Assembly: GCF_014649395.1 (NCBI RefSeq)
Contig: NZ_BMSY01000011.1
Location: forward strand, 186,001 to 250,000
DNA length: 64,000 bases
Reading direction: 5' to 3'
DNA from: Streptomyces aureoverticillatus
GTDB taxonomy: Bacteria > Actinomycetota > Actinomycetes > Streptomycetales > Streptomycetaceae
Position 1 is the first letter of the stretch. Each line of letters starts with the position of its first letter. The notes under the pieces are model-generated. The model was given only the letters and a program-made list of their open reading frames with translations. It did not search any database and was not told where the DNA came from. Position numbers and translations under genes: made by a program. Below are positions 50,373 through 61,959 of the stretch, piece by piece.

Positions 50373-50419
50373 AGTGGCACTGATGCCACTGATCGCAGGT
50401 TTCGTGCCACACGTGCCAC
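50373..50419. promoter_or_regulatory. Four TGCCAC half-sites between MBL and GlxA-like genes
   Basis: AGTGGCA (50373-50379) and TGCCACT (50384-50390) form a perfect inverted repeat; direct TGCCAC copies follow at 50405-50410 and 50414-50419. The spacing suits an AraC-family activator controlling the divergent pair. Confidence 0.65.
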
Positions 50420-50428
50420 ACTGCCCTC

Positions 50429-51385
50429 GTGCCGCCCCTCCTGAACGTCGCCGCGTACGTCCCGCCCGGAGTCGGCATGCTCGCCGTCGGCGTCGTCACG
50501 GAGGTGTTCGCCCAGCACGGCGTGGGCTTGCCCGACTTCGACTTCGCCCTGTGCGCCGACCGGCCCGGCCCGGCCTCCACCGACGTCGGAGTGCCGGTCA
50601 CCATCACACATGGCCTGGACCGACTGGCCGCCGCCGATCTGCTGATCGCCCTGCCGGGGACGGATTTCCGCACCCCGCCCGCCGCCGCCGTACTCGACGC
50701 GTTGACGGCCGCCCACGAGCGAGGCTCGCTGGTCGCGGCCCACTGCGTCGGTACGTTCGCACTCGCCGCCGCCGGGCTGCTCGACGGCCGACGGGCGACC
50801 ACCCACTGGCGGTTCGCCGACCTGCTGGCCCGCCGCCACCCGGACGTCACCGTCGAACCCGACGCCCTCTACATCGACGAAGGACGCATCATCACGGGCG
50901 CGGGAGCCGCCGCGGGCTTCGACATGTGTCTGCACCTGCTGAGGCGGGAGTACGGTGCGGCGATGGCCAACGCCGTCGCCCGCGACATGGTGTTGCCCTC
51001 CCACCGCGAGGGCGGGCAGGCCCAGTACCTGGCGGCCCCCGTCCCCGAGGACTGCCAGGACGAGCGCCTCGCCGAGGTGCTCGCCTGGGCCCGCGAGCAC
51101 CTGCACGAGCCGCTCCCCGTCGCGGAGCTGGCCCGCCGCGCCATGATGAGCAAACGCTCCTTCGCCCGCCACTTCACCGCCGCGACCGGCACCACCCCGC
51201 ACGCCTGGCTCCGCGGCCTGCGACTGAGCAGCGCCGAGGAGCTCCTGGAGACCACGGACCTGCCGGTCGAGGCGATCGCCCGCCGGGTCGGATACGGGAG
51301 CGCCGCCGTACTGCGCGAACAGTTCGTACGCCGCCGGGGAGTGCCACCCCGCTCCTACCGCCGCTCCTTCACCAACGCGCCGTAG
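50429..51385 (+). CDS. GlxA-family AraC-type regulator
   Basis: A 318-aa regulator. The N-terminal DJ-1/PfpI-like domain runs to ~residue 190: GVGMLAVGVVTEVFAQHGVGLPDFDFALCADRP, LLIALPG, VAAHCVGTFALAAAGLLDGRRATTHW and GAGAAAGFDMCLHLLR. Cys is at the nucleophile-elbow position in HCVGTF. The C-terminal AraC double helix-turn-helix is PVAELARRAMMSKRSFARHFTAATGTTPHAWLRGLRL to VEAIARRVGYGSAAVLREQFVRRRGVPPRSYRR. GTG 50429. The divergent MBL gene is the likely target. Confidence 0.93.
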   Translation: MPPLLNVAAYVPPGVGMLAVGVVTEVFAQHGVGLPDFDFALCADRPGPASTDVGVPVTITHGLDRLAAADLLIALPGTDFRTPPAAAVLDALTAAHERGSLVAAHCVGTFALAAAGLLDGRRATTHWRFADLLARRHPDVTVEPDALYIDEGRIITGAGAAAGFDMCLHLLRREYGAAMANAVARDMVLPSHREGGQAQYLAAPVPEDCQDERLAEVLAWAREHLHEPLPVAELARRAMMSKRSFARHFTAATGTTPHAWLRGLRLSSAEELLETTDLPVEAIARRVGYGSAAVLREQFVRRRGVPPRSYRRSFTNAP

Positions 51386-51688
51386 CGGGCACCGGCGAGC
51401 CGGGGGGGCCGACACGGTTTCGGCCGACGCCGTTCCCGGCAACGCGATCGGTCAGGGTTCGCCGTCACCGGACGACACGGCCACGAAGATCCACCGCCCG
51501 GCCCGCCCCGGCCCGCACGCCGTGGTCCGCCTCCCCAGTGCGCACGCCGCGGTCCGCCTCCCCAGTGCACACGCCGCAACAGCCCTCGTACACCCCATGG
51601 CCAAAATCGCACCCTCACCCGGCAGTTAAGTCCAGTAGAGCCAAATTGGCCTTGGCCAGAGAGCTGTGTGGCTCCCTAACGTCTCCCC
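51386..51688. other. 303-bp intergenic region with 27-bp direct repeat
   Basis: Contains about 2.3 copies of a 27-bp unit (51515, 51542 and 51569 onward; GCACGCCG-GGTCCGCCTCCCCAGTGC) and, near 51640, an AT-richer stretch TCCAGTAGAGCCAAATTGGCC, probably the promoter region of the PhzF gene. No gene seen. Confidence 0.55.
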
Positions 51689-52516
51689 ATGACCACACAC
51701 CCGCGGACGCGACTCCGCATCGTCGACGCCTTCGCCGAGCGCCCCTTCACCGGCAACCCGGCCGGTGTCGTGCTCCTCGACGCCTTCCCGGACGACGCCT
51801 GGCTCCAGAACGTGGCCATGGAGGTCAATCACGCCGAGACCGCCTTCGCCCACCCGCTGCCCGCGGGCGGCGACGCGGACTGGGCGCTGCGCTGGTTCAC
51901 GCCCGCCACCGAGGTCGACCTGTGCGGCCACGCCACGCTGGCCACCGCGCACGTCCTGCACACCACCGGCACCGCCACCGGCCCCGTGCGCTTCGCCACC
52001 CGCGCCGGCGTCCTCGTCGCCACGGCCCACGACGACGGCGGCCTCACCCTCGACTTCCCGACCGCCCCGCTCACCCCGGCCGAACTCCCGGCCGCCGCGG
52101 TCGAGGCCCTCGGCGCCGAGCCGCTCTCCGCCCACGACACGGGCCCGCACCTGGGCGACCTGCTGATCGAGCTGGCCGACGAGAAGACCGTGCGCGCGCT
52201 CACGCCGGATCACCGGGCGCTCGCCCAGCACTCCGAGCGCGGCGTCATCGCGACCGCGCTCGCCGAAGACCCCACCAAGGGCTACGACTTCGTCTCGCGC
52301 GGCTTCTTCCCGGGCGTCGGCATCGACGAGGACGCCGTGACCGGCAGCGCGCACACCGCGCTGGCCCCGTTCTGGACCGCGCGCCTCGGCCGCACCGACC
52401 TGACCGGCCTGCAGGCCTCCCCCCGCTCCGGCCTCGTCCGCACCGACCTCCGCGGCGACCGCACCCTGCTGACCGGACGGGCCGTCACCGTCATCGAGGG
52501 CGACCTGTTGGCGTGA
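51689..52516 (+). CDS. PhzF-family isomerase/epimerase-like protein
   Basis: A 275-aa protein of the diaminopimelate-epimerase fold. LRIVDAFAERPFTGNPAGVVLLDA is the family start; the catalytic-Glu region is NHAETAFAH; LRWFTPATEVDLCGHATLATAHVL and FFPGVGIDEDAVTGSAHTALAPFW close the two lobes. It is likely an isomerase of unknown small molecule; no phenazine genes are nearby. ATG 51689. Confidence 0.93.
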   Translation: MTTHPRTRLRIVDAFAERPFTGNPAGVVLLDAFPDDAWLQNVAMEVNHAETAFAHPLPAGGDADWALRWFTPATEVDLCGHATLATAHVLHTTGTATGPVRFATRAGVLVATAHDDGGLTLDFPTAPLTPAELPAAAVEALGAEPLSAHDTGPHLGDLLIELADEKTVRALTPDHRALAQHSERGVIATALAEDPTKGYDFVSRGFFPGVGIDEDAVTGSAHTALAPFWTARLGRTDLTGLQASPRSGLVRTDLRGDRTLLTGRAVTVIEGDLLA

Positions 52517-52538
52517 CGGCGGCCGCCGCCCACCTTCG

Positions 52539-52608
52539 CGGCGTGACGCCCGCCCCGCCTCCCCGGCCTGGAGGGCTGAGCACGCCCGCCCCCGCGGGCG
52601 TCACGCCG
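52539..52608. terminator. 15-bp inverted repeat between convergent genes
   Basis: 52539-52553 is perfectly complementary to 52594-52608 across a 40-nt spacer; the right arm overlaps the end of the CPBP gene. Confidence 0.6.
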
Positions 52609-53401
52609 TCGGCAGCCACCCCACCTTGCCCGCGAGCAGCGCGTAACCCACGAACGCCCCGATGTCCAACAGGGAATGGGCCACCACGAGCGGCCCGACC
52701 CGCCCCCACCGCCGGTACAGGAGCACGAACACCACCCCCATCGCCATGTTCCCGACGAACCCGCCGATGCCCTGATACAGGTGATACGAGCCGCGCAGCA
52801 CCGAACTCCCCACCAGCGCCGCCATCGGCGTCCACCCCAACTGGTCCAGCCTGCGCAGCAGATAGCCGACGACGATCACCTCCTCGAGCACGGAGTTCTG
52901 CAGCGCGGAGAGCACGAGGACGGGGTACTTCCACCACACGTCGGGCAGGTCCTCCGGCACCACCGTGAGGTTGAAGCCGAGCCCGCGCGCCGCCAGATAG
53001 AAGGCGATGCCGGTGGAGCCGATGACCGCGGCCACCACCGTCCCCCGGCCGAGGTCCGGCCACGGCCGGCTCCGGTCGAAGCCGATGGCCCGCAGCCCCG
53101 CCCCCTCACGCAGCAGGAAATGCGCGACCAGCGCCACCGGCACCAGGGCGGTCGAGATACCGAACAGCTGCCACGCGAGATCGAGCCATGGCCGCCCGGG
53201 CGCGGCCGAGGAGTTGAGGGTCGCCGCCTGGTCCTTCAGACCACCCGGCCTGGTGACCGAGCCGATGAAGCTGATCAGCGCGGACACCCCGCTCGCACCC
53301 AGCGAGAGCGCCAGGACGAGCAGCGTCTCGTCCCGCAAGAACCGTCGTGAGAGCCCCGCCTCAGGAAAAGAACCGGCCATTGGCCCCGGCTCCGCTTGCA
53401 C
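52601..53401 (-). CDS. CPBP-family intramembrane glutamic endopeptidase
   Basis: A 266-aa membrane protein with about seven helices. The catalytic region is LQNSVLEEVIVVGYLLRRL (EExxxR-like), then VLRGSYHLYQGIGGF with His, and PLVVAHSLLDIGAF. Related to CAAX prenyl proteases and bacteriocin-immunity proteins. GTG 53401 (GGAGG 5 nt upstream) and ATG 53380 are both plausible starts. Divergent from the binding-protein/vWA gene. Confidence 0.9.
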   Translation of the reverse strand: MQAEPGPMAGSFPEAGLSRRFLRDETLLVLALSLGASGVSALISFIGSVTRPGGLKDQAATLNSSAAPGRPWLDLAWQLFGISTALVPVALVAHFLLREGAGLRAIGFDRSRPWPDLGRGTVVAAVIGSTGIAFYLAARGLGFNLTVVPEDLPDVWWKYPVLVLSALQNSVLEEVIVVGYLLRRLDQLGWTPMAALVGSSVLRGSYHLYQGIGGFVGNMAMGVVFVLLYRRWGRVGPLVVAHSLLDIGAFVGYALLAGKVGWLPTA

Positions 53402-53490
53402 TCCTGCCTCCAGTTGAGTAATCCCGCCTCATCCCCGTCCCCGTGCCGCTAGGGTCTCGAAAGAACTTACGAACCACGTGCGCGACAGGC

Positions 53491-53531
53491 CGAGGGGGAC
53501 GGACGCCGACCGTGGTGCGCCGTCCCCCTTG
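53491..53531. repeat. Stem-loop in the gap before the vWA gene
   Basis: AGGGGGACGG (53493-53502) pairs with CCGTCCCCCT (53520-53529), extended by a G-T and a C-G pair. It lies between divergent genes, so it may sit in the 5' UTR of the gene at 53584 rather than end a transcript. Confidence 0.6.
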
Positions 53532-53583
53532 TCCGTGTTCATCCTTGTTCGTTGCTTGATCACACGGGGAGGGCAGCACCGCC

Positions 53584-55356
53584 ATGGGACGTCACAGCTT
53601 GCCTGATGGGCGCCGGACAGGAGCAGCCGACCCGCGACCACGCGGGCGCGGGCGCACCGTCGCCCTCGGCACGGCGCTCGTCCTGAGCGTCGCGGCGGGC
53701 ACGGCGGTCGCGGTCCGCGCCGGATTCCTGCCCTTCGGTGCCGACTGCCGCGACGACGCGGTGCGCCTGGACGTCGTCGCCGCGCCCGCCGTGGCCCCGG
53801 CCCTGCGCGACGCCGCCGACCACGTACGCGAGCAGGACGTCACCTCGGACGGCCACTGCATGGACATCCGCGTCACCGCCCGGGAGCCGTACAAGGTCGC
53901 CGACGAGCTGCGCCAGGACGGCGGGAAACCCGCGTACGACGTGTGGGTGCCCGACTCCGGCCTGTGGGTACAGCGCGCCGGGCTCGGCGGCGGCCGGACG
54001 CAGGTGTCGCCGGCGGGCAACATCGCCTCGTCGCCGATCGGCGTGGGCATGGTGAAGTCCGCCGCCGAGTCCCTGGGCTGGCCCCGGAAGACGTACACCT
54101 GGACCGAGTTGGCGGGCGCGGCGACCGGCGGCGACAAGCTGCGCCTGGGCGCGGCCGACCCGGCGCGCAGCGCGAGCGGCCTGCTCGCCCTCACCGAACT
54201 CGGCGCCTCGGCGCGCGAGTCCGGCTCCAAGGACGCCGACACCCGGGCCGCCGCGACGGCCAAGGCGCTGTCGTCCCGCACGTCCGAGAGCGACAGCCGG
54301 CTCCTGGACACACTCGCCCGCGACGACTCCGGCGCCGAGAGCGGCAACCCGCGCCGCAACCAGGCGCTGATCCTCTCCGAGCAGGCGTCGTTCGCGCACA
54401 ACGCGGCGGAGGACGAGAAGCACGCCCTTGACCTCTTCTACCCGAAGGACGGCTCACCGGTCCTTGACTACCCGTACACGCTGATCCGCGAGAACGACCT
54501 CTCCACCGACCAGAGCCGGGCCGCGCTGCGGTTCATGACGCTGTTCAGCGACGACGCGGGGCGGCGCGTCCTGCGGGAGCACGGCTTCCGTACGGACACA
54601 TCGAAGCCGTCGGCCGCGCTCGTCACGGCGGCGGGCGGCCGCACCCCGCAGCCGTACGCGCAGGAGCCGGGCGACACACCCTCCGACCAGGAGGTTCAGG
54701 AAACCCTCGGGATGTGGACCATCACGGTGCAGAGCGCCCGGTTCATCACGGTCGTCGACGCGTCGGACTCCATGCGGCAGCTCGTGCCGGGGCGCGGCGA
54801 GTCCCGCATGGACGTCACGAAGGCGGCCCTGCTCCAGGCGCTCTCGGGCTTCACGGACGAGGACGAGATCGGCCTCTGGGAGTTCGCCACCCGCCTGGAG
54901 GGCGCGCGCGACTACCGCGAGCTGGTGCCCACCGGCCGCCTCGGCGACCGCAGGGGCGACGGCACCCAGCGCGACCGGCTCACCAAGGCCTTCGGCGCGC
55001 TGCGGCCGGTGCCGGGCGGGGCCACGGGTCTGTACGACACCACGCTCGCCGCGTACGAGAAGGCCCGCAAGGGCTACGCGAACGGCAGGTTCAACACCCT
55101 CGTCCTGCTCACCGACGGCGTCAACCAGGACCCGGGCAGCATTACGCGCAGCGAACTCGTCTCCCGCCTGCGTGACCTCGCCGACCCCGAGAAGCCGCTG
55201 CCGATCATCGCGATCGCGGTCGGCCCGGACGCCGACAAGCGGGAGGTCGACCAGCTGGCCCGCGCCACGGGAGGCTCCGGCCACGAGGTCGACGACCCGG
55301 CGCAGATCCACTCGGTGATCCTCAAGGCGATCATGCAGGCGGGCACGCGGCAGTAG
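53584..55356 (+). CDS. Extracellular solute-binding / von Willebrand factor A fusion protein
   Basis: A 590-aa exported or membrane-anchored protein. After a basic N-terminus a hydrophobic segment (VALGTALVLSVAAGTAVAVRAGF) anchors it. Residues ~55-350 resemble ABC-type binding proteins (RLDVVAAPAVAPALRDAAD, YDVWVPDSGLWVQRAG, SPIGVGMVKS). Residues ~375-580 are a vWA domain with MIDAS FITVVDASDSMRQ, a Thr/Gly loop PGGATGLYDTTLAAYE and LVLLTDGVNQDPGS. Probably a surface receptor or adhesion-type component with metal-dependent binding. ATG 53584 follows GGGGAGG. Confidence 0.88.
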   Translation: MGRHSLPDGRRTGAADPRPRGRGRTVALGTALVLSVAAGTAVAVRAGFLPFGADCRDDAVRLDVVAAPAVAPALRDAADHVREQDVTSDGHCMDIRVTAREPYKVADELRQDGGKPAYDVWVPDSGLWVQRAGLGGGRTQVSPAGNIASSPIGVGMVKSAAESLGWPRKTYTWTELAGAATGGDKLRLGAADPARSASGLLALTELGASARESGSKDADTRAAATAKALSSRTSESDSRLLDTLARDDSGAESGNPRRNQALILSEQASFAHNAAEDEKHALDLFYPKDGSPVLDYPYTLIRENDLSTDQSRAALRFMTLFSDDAGRRVLREHGFRTDTSKPSAALVTAAGGRTPQPYAQEPGDTPSDQEVQETLGMWTITVQSARFITVVDASDSMRQLVPGRGESRMDVTKAALLQALSGFTDEDEIGLWEFATRLEGARDYRELVPTGRLGDRRGDGTQRDRLTKAFGALRPVPGGATGLYDTTLAAYEKARKGYANGRFNTLVLLTDGVNQDPGSITRSELVSRLRDLADPEKPLPIIAIAVGPDADKREVDQLARATGGSGHEVDDPAQIHSVILKAIMQAGTRQ

Positions 55357-55360
55357 GGCC

Positions 55361-55389
55361 GCCACCGCGGTCGCTACCCCAGCGGTGGC
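55361..55389. terminator. Stem-loop between vWA gene and convergent ligase
   Basis: GCCACCGC (55361-55368) pairs with GCGGTGGC (55382-55389); degenerate GCGGTGGC copies follow to 55430. Confidence 0.6.
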
Positions 55390-55418
55390 CGCACCTGCGG
55401 TGGCCGTGCCCGCGGTGG

Positions 55419-56939
55419 CTACCCCAGTGGCAGCGCCGGTTCCGGCAGCCCCACCGGCCACATGTGCACCGGCTCTCCCGTGTGCATCAGCTCGCAGTAG
55501 CGCCGCGTGGTCGCCGCCAGCGCCGCGTCGCGTTCGAGGCCCCGCTCAAGGGCACGGTGATAGGTGGCCGCCTGCCAGGAGGCCCCGTTGACCCGCCTGC
55601 GGCAGCGCTCCTCGATCACGCCGAGATACAGGTCCCGGTCGGCCGGCTCCACCCCCCACGCGTCGAGCCCGGCCGCGGCCAGCGGCAGCAGCTCGTCACG
55701 TACGAGATCGACGGCCGCCACTTTCGTCATGCCGCTGTACCGCCCGCGCCGGGGCCACTCCAGGCGGGCTTCGATGCCGTAGCGGCAGGCGGTGTCGAAG
55801 TTGCGGGCCGCCGCGTCGAACGGCAGCCGCGACCACACCGGCCGCGCCTCCTCGGCGAGCGCCCGCACCACCCCGTAGTAGAAGGCGGCGTTGGCGATCA
55901 CGTCGGTCACCGTGGGTCCCGCGGGCAGCACCCGGTTCTCCACGCGCAGATGCGGTACGCCGTCGGCGATGCCGTACACCGGACGGTTCCAGCGGTACAC
56001 CGTGCCGTTGTGCAGGGCGAGCTCGGCGAGCTGCGGCACCCCGCCGGCGTCGAGCACCCGCAGCGGATCCTCGTCCTCGCACAGCGGGATCAGGGCCGGG
56101 AAGTACCGCAGGTTCTCCTCGAAGAGCTCGTAGGCGTTGGAGATCCACCGCTCCCCGAACCAGGTGCGCGGCCGCACCCCCTGCGCCTGGAGCTCGGGCG
56201 GCCGGGTGTCCGTGGACTGCAGGAACAGCGGCGGCCGGGACTCGCGCCACAGCTCACGGCCGAACAGGAACGGCGCGTTGGCGCCCACCGCGACCTGCGC
56301 GGCGGCGACGGCCTGCGCCGCGTTCCACACATCGGCGAACTTCCCCGGCGTGACCTGGAGGTGCAGTTGCACGGACGTGCACGCCGCCTCGGGCGCGATC
56401 GATCCGGACGTACACGTCAGGCGCTCCACGCCCTCGATGTCGAGCGCGAAGCTCTCACCGCGCGCCGCCACGATCTGATCGTTGAGCAGCGCGTAGCGGT
56501 CGACGTCGGAGAGGTTCGCGGAGACCAGGTCGTGGCGCGAGAGCGTCGGCAGAATGCCGATCATCACGATGCCCGCGTCCACCTCGTTCGCTTTCCGGTG
56601 GGCATAGGCGAGACCCGTGCGCAGCTCCTCGGCCAGCCGGTCGAGAACGCGTCCGCCCAAGCGGTGCGGGGCAATGTTCACTTCCAGATTGAACATTCCG
56701 AGCTCGGTCTGGAAATCACGGCTCGCGATGCGCTCGAGAACTTCTGCATTCATCATTCGCGGCATGCCGTCGGGTCCCGCCAGATTCAGCTCTATCTCCA
56801 GTCCCATCAGATTCTTGGGCCGGTCGAACCGCTGCTCCTCGAGGAGCCGGCCGAGCCCGTCGAGGCACTGCCGGAGCTTGATCCGGTACTGGTGGCGATC
56901 GGACAGGTCGAACCTTCCTGCCACGACCTTCTCCCCCAT
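55419..56939 (-). CDS. Glutamate-cysteine ligase (GCS2)-family protein
   Basis: A 506-aa ATP-dependent carboxylate-amine ligase-like protein: RPKNLMGLEIELNLAGPDGMPRMMNAEVLERI, FQTELGMFNLEVNIAP (substrate/metal-binding strands), TSVQLHLQVTPGKFADVWNAA, NAPFLFGRELWRESRPPLF and VPHLRVENRVLPAGPTVTDVIANAAFYYGVVRAL. The family makes gamma-glutamyl or similar bonds (gamma-glutamylcysteine, EgtA); its true role here is unknown. ATG 56937-56939 (MGEKVVAGRF) is used; in-frame sequence upstream belongs to the promoter region. Confidence 0.88.
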   Translation of the reverse strand: MGEKVVAGRFDLSDRHQYRIKLRQCLDGLGRLLEEQRFDRPKNLMGLEIELNLAGPDGMPRMMNAEVLERIASRDFQTELGMFNLEVNIAPHRLGGRVLDRLAEELRTGLAYAHRKANEVDAGIVMIGILPTLSRHDLVSANLSDVDRYALLNDQIVAARGESFALDIEGVERLTCTSGSIAPEAACTSVQLHLQVTPGKFADVWNAAQAVAAAQVAVGANAPFLFGRELWRESRPPLFLQSTDTRPPELQAQGVRPRTWFGERWISNAYELFEENLRYFPALIPLCEDEDPLRVLDAGGVPQLAELALHNGTVYRWNRPVYGIADGVPHLRVENRVLPAGPTVTDVIANAAFYYGVVRALAEEARPVWSRLPFDAAARNFDTACRYGIEARLEWPRRGRYSGMTKVAAVDLVRDELLPLAAAGLDAWGVEPADRDLYLGVIEERCRRRVNGASWQAATYHRALERGLERDAALAATTRRYCELMHTGEPVHMWPVGLPEPALPLG

Positions 56940-57422
56940 CGAAGCGTCCCTCCTCGGATGGGCTGCCGGCGGCCCGGCCGCTGTGTACGGGGGATGATGC
57001 CCAGCCGATGTGATCCATAACGCCCCGCGCGGGACCATGGACCAGTACCCTTGACGGAGTTGCCGTGCGGCACATTCACCGGGCATGACTGGGTGCGCGG
57101 TTTCCGATGCTCCGGTTGTGGTGAAAAAAACCGACGAGAATCGGCCGACCGCGGTCACGGGGAATGCCGAGGTCACCGCTCGAGACGCGATCCGGAATCG
57201 GGAGAAAACCCCCAGGAGAATGACCGGATGGCGACTTGCCCGCCATATTCGGAGCGGCTAGCTGAAACACCCCCTGAACACACGTCGTATAAACTCCGCG
57301 GTTGAGGCAGAGAGTTGGCGCTCGCGGTCCCCCTGCCCCCGCCCCTCTGACCCAGAGCTGACAGCGCCGTCCGCACCTGCCCCCGCTCCACTGTGCCTGT
57401 CGAATGAGAGAGGCGACCCACC
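56940..57422. other. 483-bp intergenic region, probable divergent promoters
   Basis: AT content is higher than its surroundings (57095-57300). A TATAAA at 57288-57293 is a candidate -10 for the downstream gene. A short open frame at 57051-57305 carrying CSGCGE is not convincing. No gene is called. Confidence 0.45.
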
Positions 57423-58007
57423 ATGCCCCTGCATGTCCCCCCGGCTCCAGCGCCCGCCCTGCGCAGCGTCCTCACGGCCCTCGGTTCCCCGACCGCCGTC
57501 CGCGAGGCCCGCACCCCGTCCCTGCGCGCCGCCCAGGGCCCCACGAGCGCCGAACTTCCGCTCCCCGTCCACGAGTTGGACCACGTCACGGCGGCGGGCA
57601 CGTCCCCGACCAAGCTCACCGGCTGGCGCTTCCTGATCCGCTGCGGCGAGCGCGCGGTGGCCGCGGCGGACACCATGCTCACCCCGGACGGCTGGGCCTT
57701 CTCGCACTTCAGCGAGGGCCCGTACATCACCTCCGCCGAGCTGGCCCTGCGCCATGCCGAGGCCATGCCCAAGGCCTACCAGCCCCGCCTCCTTTCGGTG
57801 CCCGAGCTCTACATGCTCACGCTGTGGCTGCACGCCGACTGCACCGACGACGGCGCGAGCGGCGCGCTCGCCCCCGGTGACCTCCTGGTGCCGCTCGCCC
57901 CGGCGCCCCCCGGCATCGCGGCCCACCGCCCGCACCGCGCCGCCGACCTGCTGCCCGTGCTCACCCACCGGCTGACCCCGGCCCCGCTCCTGGGCTCGCC
58001 CGCCTGA
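57423..58007 (+). CDS. Streptomyces-type protein of unknown function
   Basis: A 194-aa protein, Pro/Ala-rich. After a low-complexity N-terminus it has an ordered middle: LPVHELDHVTAAGTSPTKLTGWRFLIRCGERAVAAADTMLTPDGWAFSHFSEGPYITSAELALRHAEAM, then YQPRLLSVPELYMLTLWLHAD. No catalytic motif recognised. ATG 57423 follows GAGAGG at 7 nt, and codon use is normal, so it is a real gene. Confidence 0.75.
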   Translation: MPLHVPPAPAPALRSVLTALGSPTAVREARTPSLRAAQGPTSAELPLPVHELDHVTAAGTSPTKLTGWRFLIRCGERAVAAADTMLTPDGWAFSHFSEGPYITSAELALRHAEAMPKAYQPRLLSVPELYMLTLWLHADCTDDGASGALAPGDLLVPLAPAPPGIAAHRPHRAADLLPVLTHRLTPAPLLGSPA

Positions 58008-58254
58008 CGCCGCCGCCCTCGGCCCTCGGCCCTGCTGTGCCCCGCCGCCCGCCCGGGCCGCGGGGCACAGCCCTGCCCATCCGGACTAGCCCACTTCGAC
58101 TACCGCGAACCACCCGAAGGGACAGGGAAGTTGGGCTGAACCGTCCGGGCGGGTGATACGTCATTAAGCAGTAGGAACCGCTGCGGCAAAATCCCTGCGG
58201 AATCGCGCTCGTAGGGCAACACTGGACCGGACCGAACGAAACGGGGGAGCGGCC

Positions 58255-58527
58255 ATGACCAACGCATCGAGCCGCGGAACAGACTTCACCACCATCTCCA
58301 CGCAGCGAAAGAACCCATCCATGTGCCAGCACCAGCCACCGTGCCCGACAGCCGAATCCGCCGACCGGGAAGCCGCGTTCCTCGTGGCGCACCACCCGGA
58401 ACAGGGCTGGAGCCTGCTGTGCAACGGCGTCCTGCTCTTCGAGGACACCGGTGAGCTGCTGCCGAACGGGGAGATCATCGCCCCGCACCGACCGCTGGGC
58501 ACCAGCCAGGTGATGACGGCCGCCTGA
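58255..58527 (+). CDS. DUF5999-family protein
   Basis: A 90-aa protein whose C-terminal 68 residues (MCQHQPPCPTAESADREAA..., HHPEQGWSLLCNGVLLFEDTGELLPNG) match the small DUF5999 family with its paired Cys/His N-terminus. ATG 58255 has a strong GGGGGAG site, whereas the family's usual start would be ATG 58321, which has only a weak site. Either the N-terminus is extended here, or translation begins at both. Function unknown; possibly metal-binding. Confidence 0.78.
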   Translation: MTNASSRGTDFTTISTQRKNPSMCQHQPPCPTAESADREAAFLVAHHPEQGWSLLCNGVLLFEDTGELLPNGEIIAPHRPLGTSQVMTAA

Positions 58528-58546
58528 GCCGTCCACCACGAATCCA

Positions 58547-58581
58547 AGGGCCGGCCCGGACGAACTGTCCGAACCGGCCCT
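58547..58581. terminator. Long nested stem-loop between DUF5999 and gcvP
   Basis: AGGGCCGG (58547-58554) pairs with CCGGCCCT (58574-58581), with an inner stem CGGAC/GTCCG around GAACT. Likely a bidirectional terminator. Confidence 0.75.
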
Positions 58582-58639
58582 GACTCATGCCCGCCGGCAC
58601 CGCACGACCGGTGCTGGGGTCACGTATCCCGCCGAGGTA

Positions 58640-61528
<2,889 letters not shown>

Positions 61529-61595
61529 TGCGGAGGCCTCCTGGTCTGACGCGACCTGCGAGGGGCACCACGGCGCGGGTACCCGGACGGCCTCC

Positions 61596-61810
61596 CCCTC
61601 TGTCATCTCAACCTGAGAGCTTCACAGTCCCGCCCGGGGGCAGCACTGCTTTCACCGTCGGTGAGGAAGGGTTCCGAACGTGCCCGCCCGACGCCCGCCC
61701 TGCTTTCCAGAGTGACCTCGTCCGTGCGGTACAGGGGCCTGAGAGATTCCGGGGAGGAGTTGCTCCTTCGGCGCCTCCGGCGTTTCCACCGAAGAGCTCT
61801 CCCGCACGGG
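61596..61810 (-). promoter_or_regulatory. Tandem glycine riboswitch upstream of gcvP
   Basis: On the minus strand, aptamer 1 (about 61690-61810) has GGAGAGC, GGCGCCGAAGGAGCAA and GGAATCTCTCAGGC. Aptamer 2 (about 61596-61690) has CACCGACGGTGAAAGC, GCTCTCAGGT and GACAGAGGGGG. These are the conserved glycine-aptamer words. A -10 box TAGGCT on the minus strand (61828-61833) lies just upstream. The leader ends about 67 nt before the gcvP ATG, enough for an expression platform. Confidence 0.9.
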
Positions 61811-61959
61811 GTCAACAGCCGCTTGCCAGCCTACCAGCGAGGACCCCGCCAGATCCCTCGAGTGGCCGCCTGCCCCGATGTGCTCTTTCGTAGTGATTAC
61901 GAGCGAAATCTGGATGAGCTGGACGAGTATGCGACGGCTTGCGACCAGTTGGAGGGCCC

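Noticed and set aside
51689..52516. Phenazine biosynthesis gene
   Set aside because: PhzF-like proteins are widespread and no other phenazine gene is present.
57051..57305. 84-codon frame with CSGCGE that could be a zinc-ribbon peptide
   Set aside because: Only one Cys pair, no ribosome site, and the rest is low-complexity; it lies in the likely promoter region.
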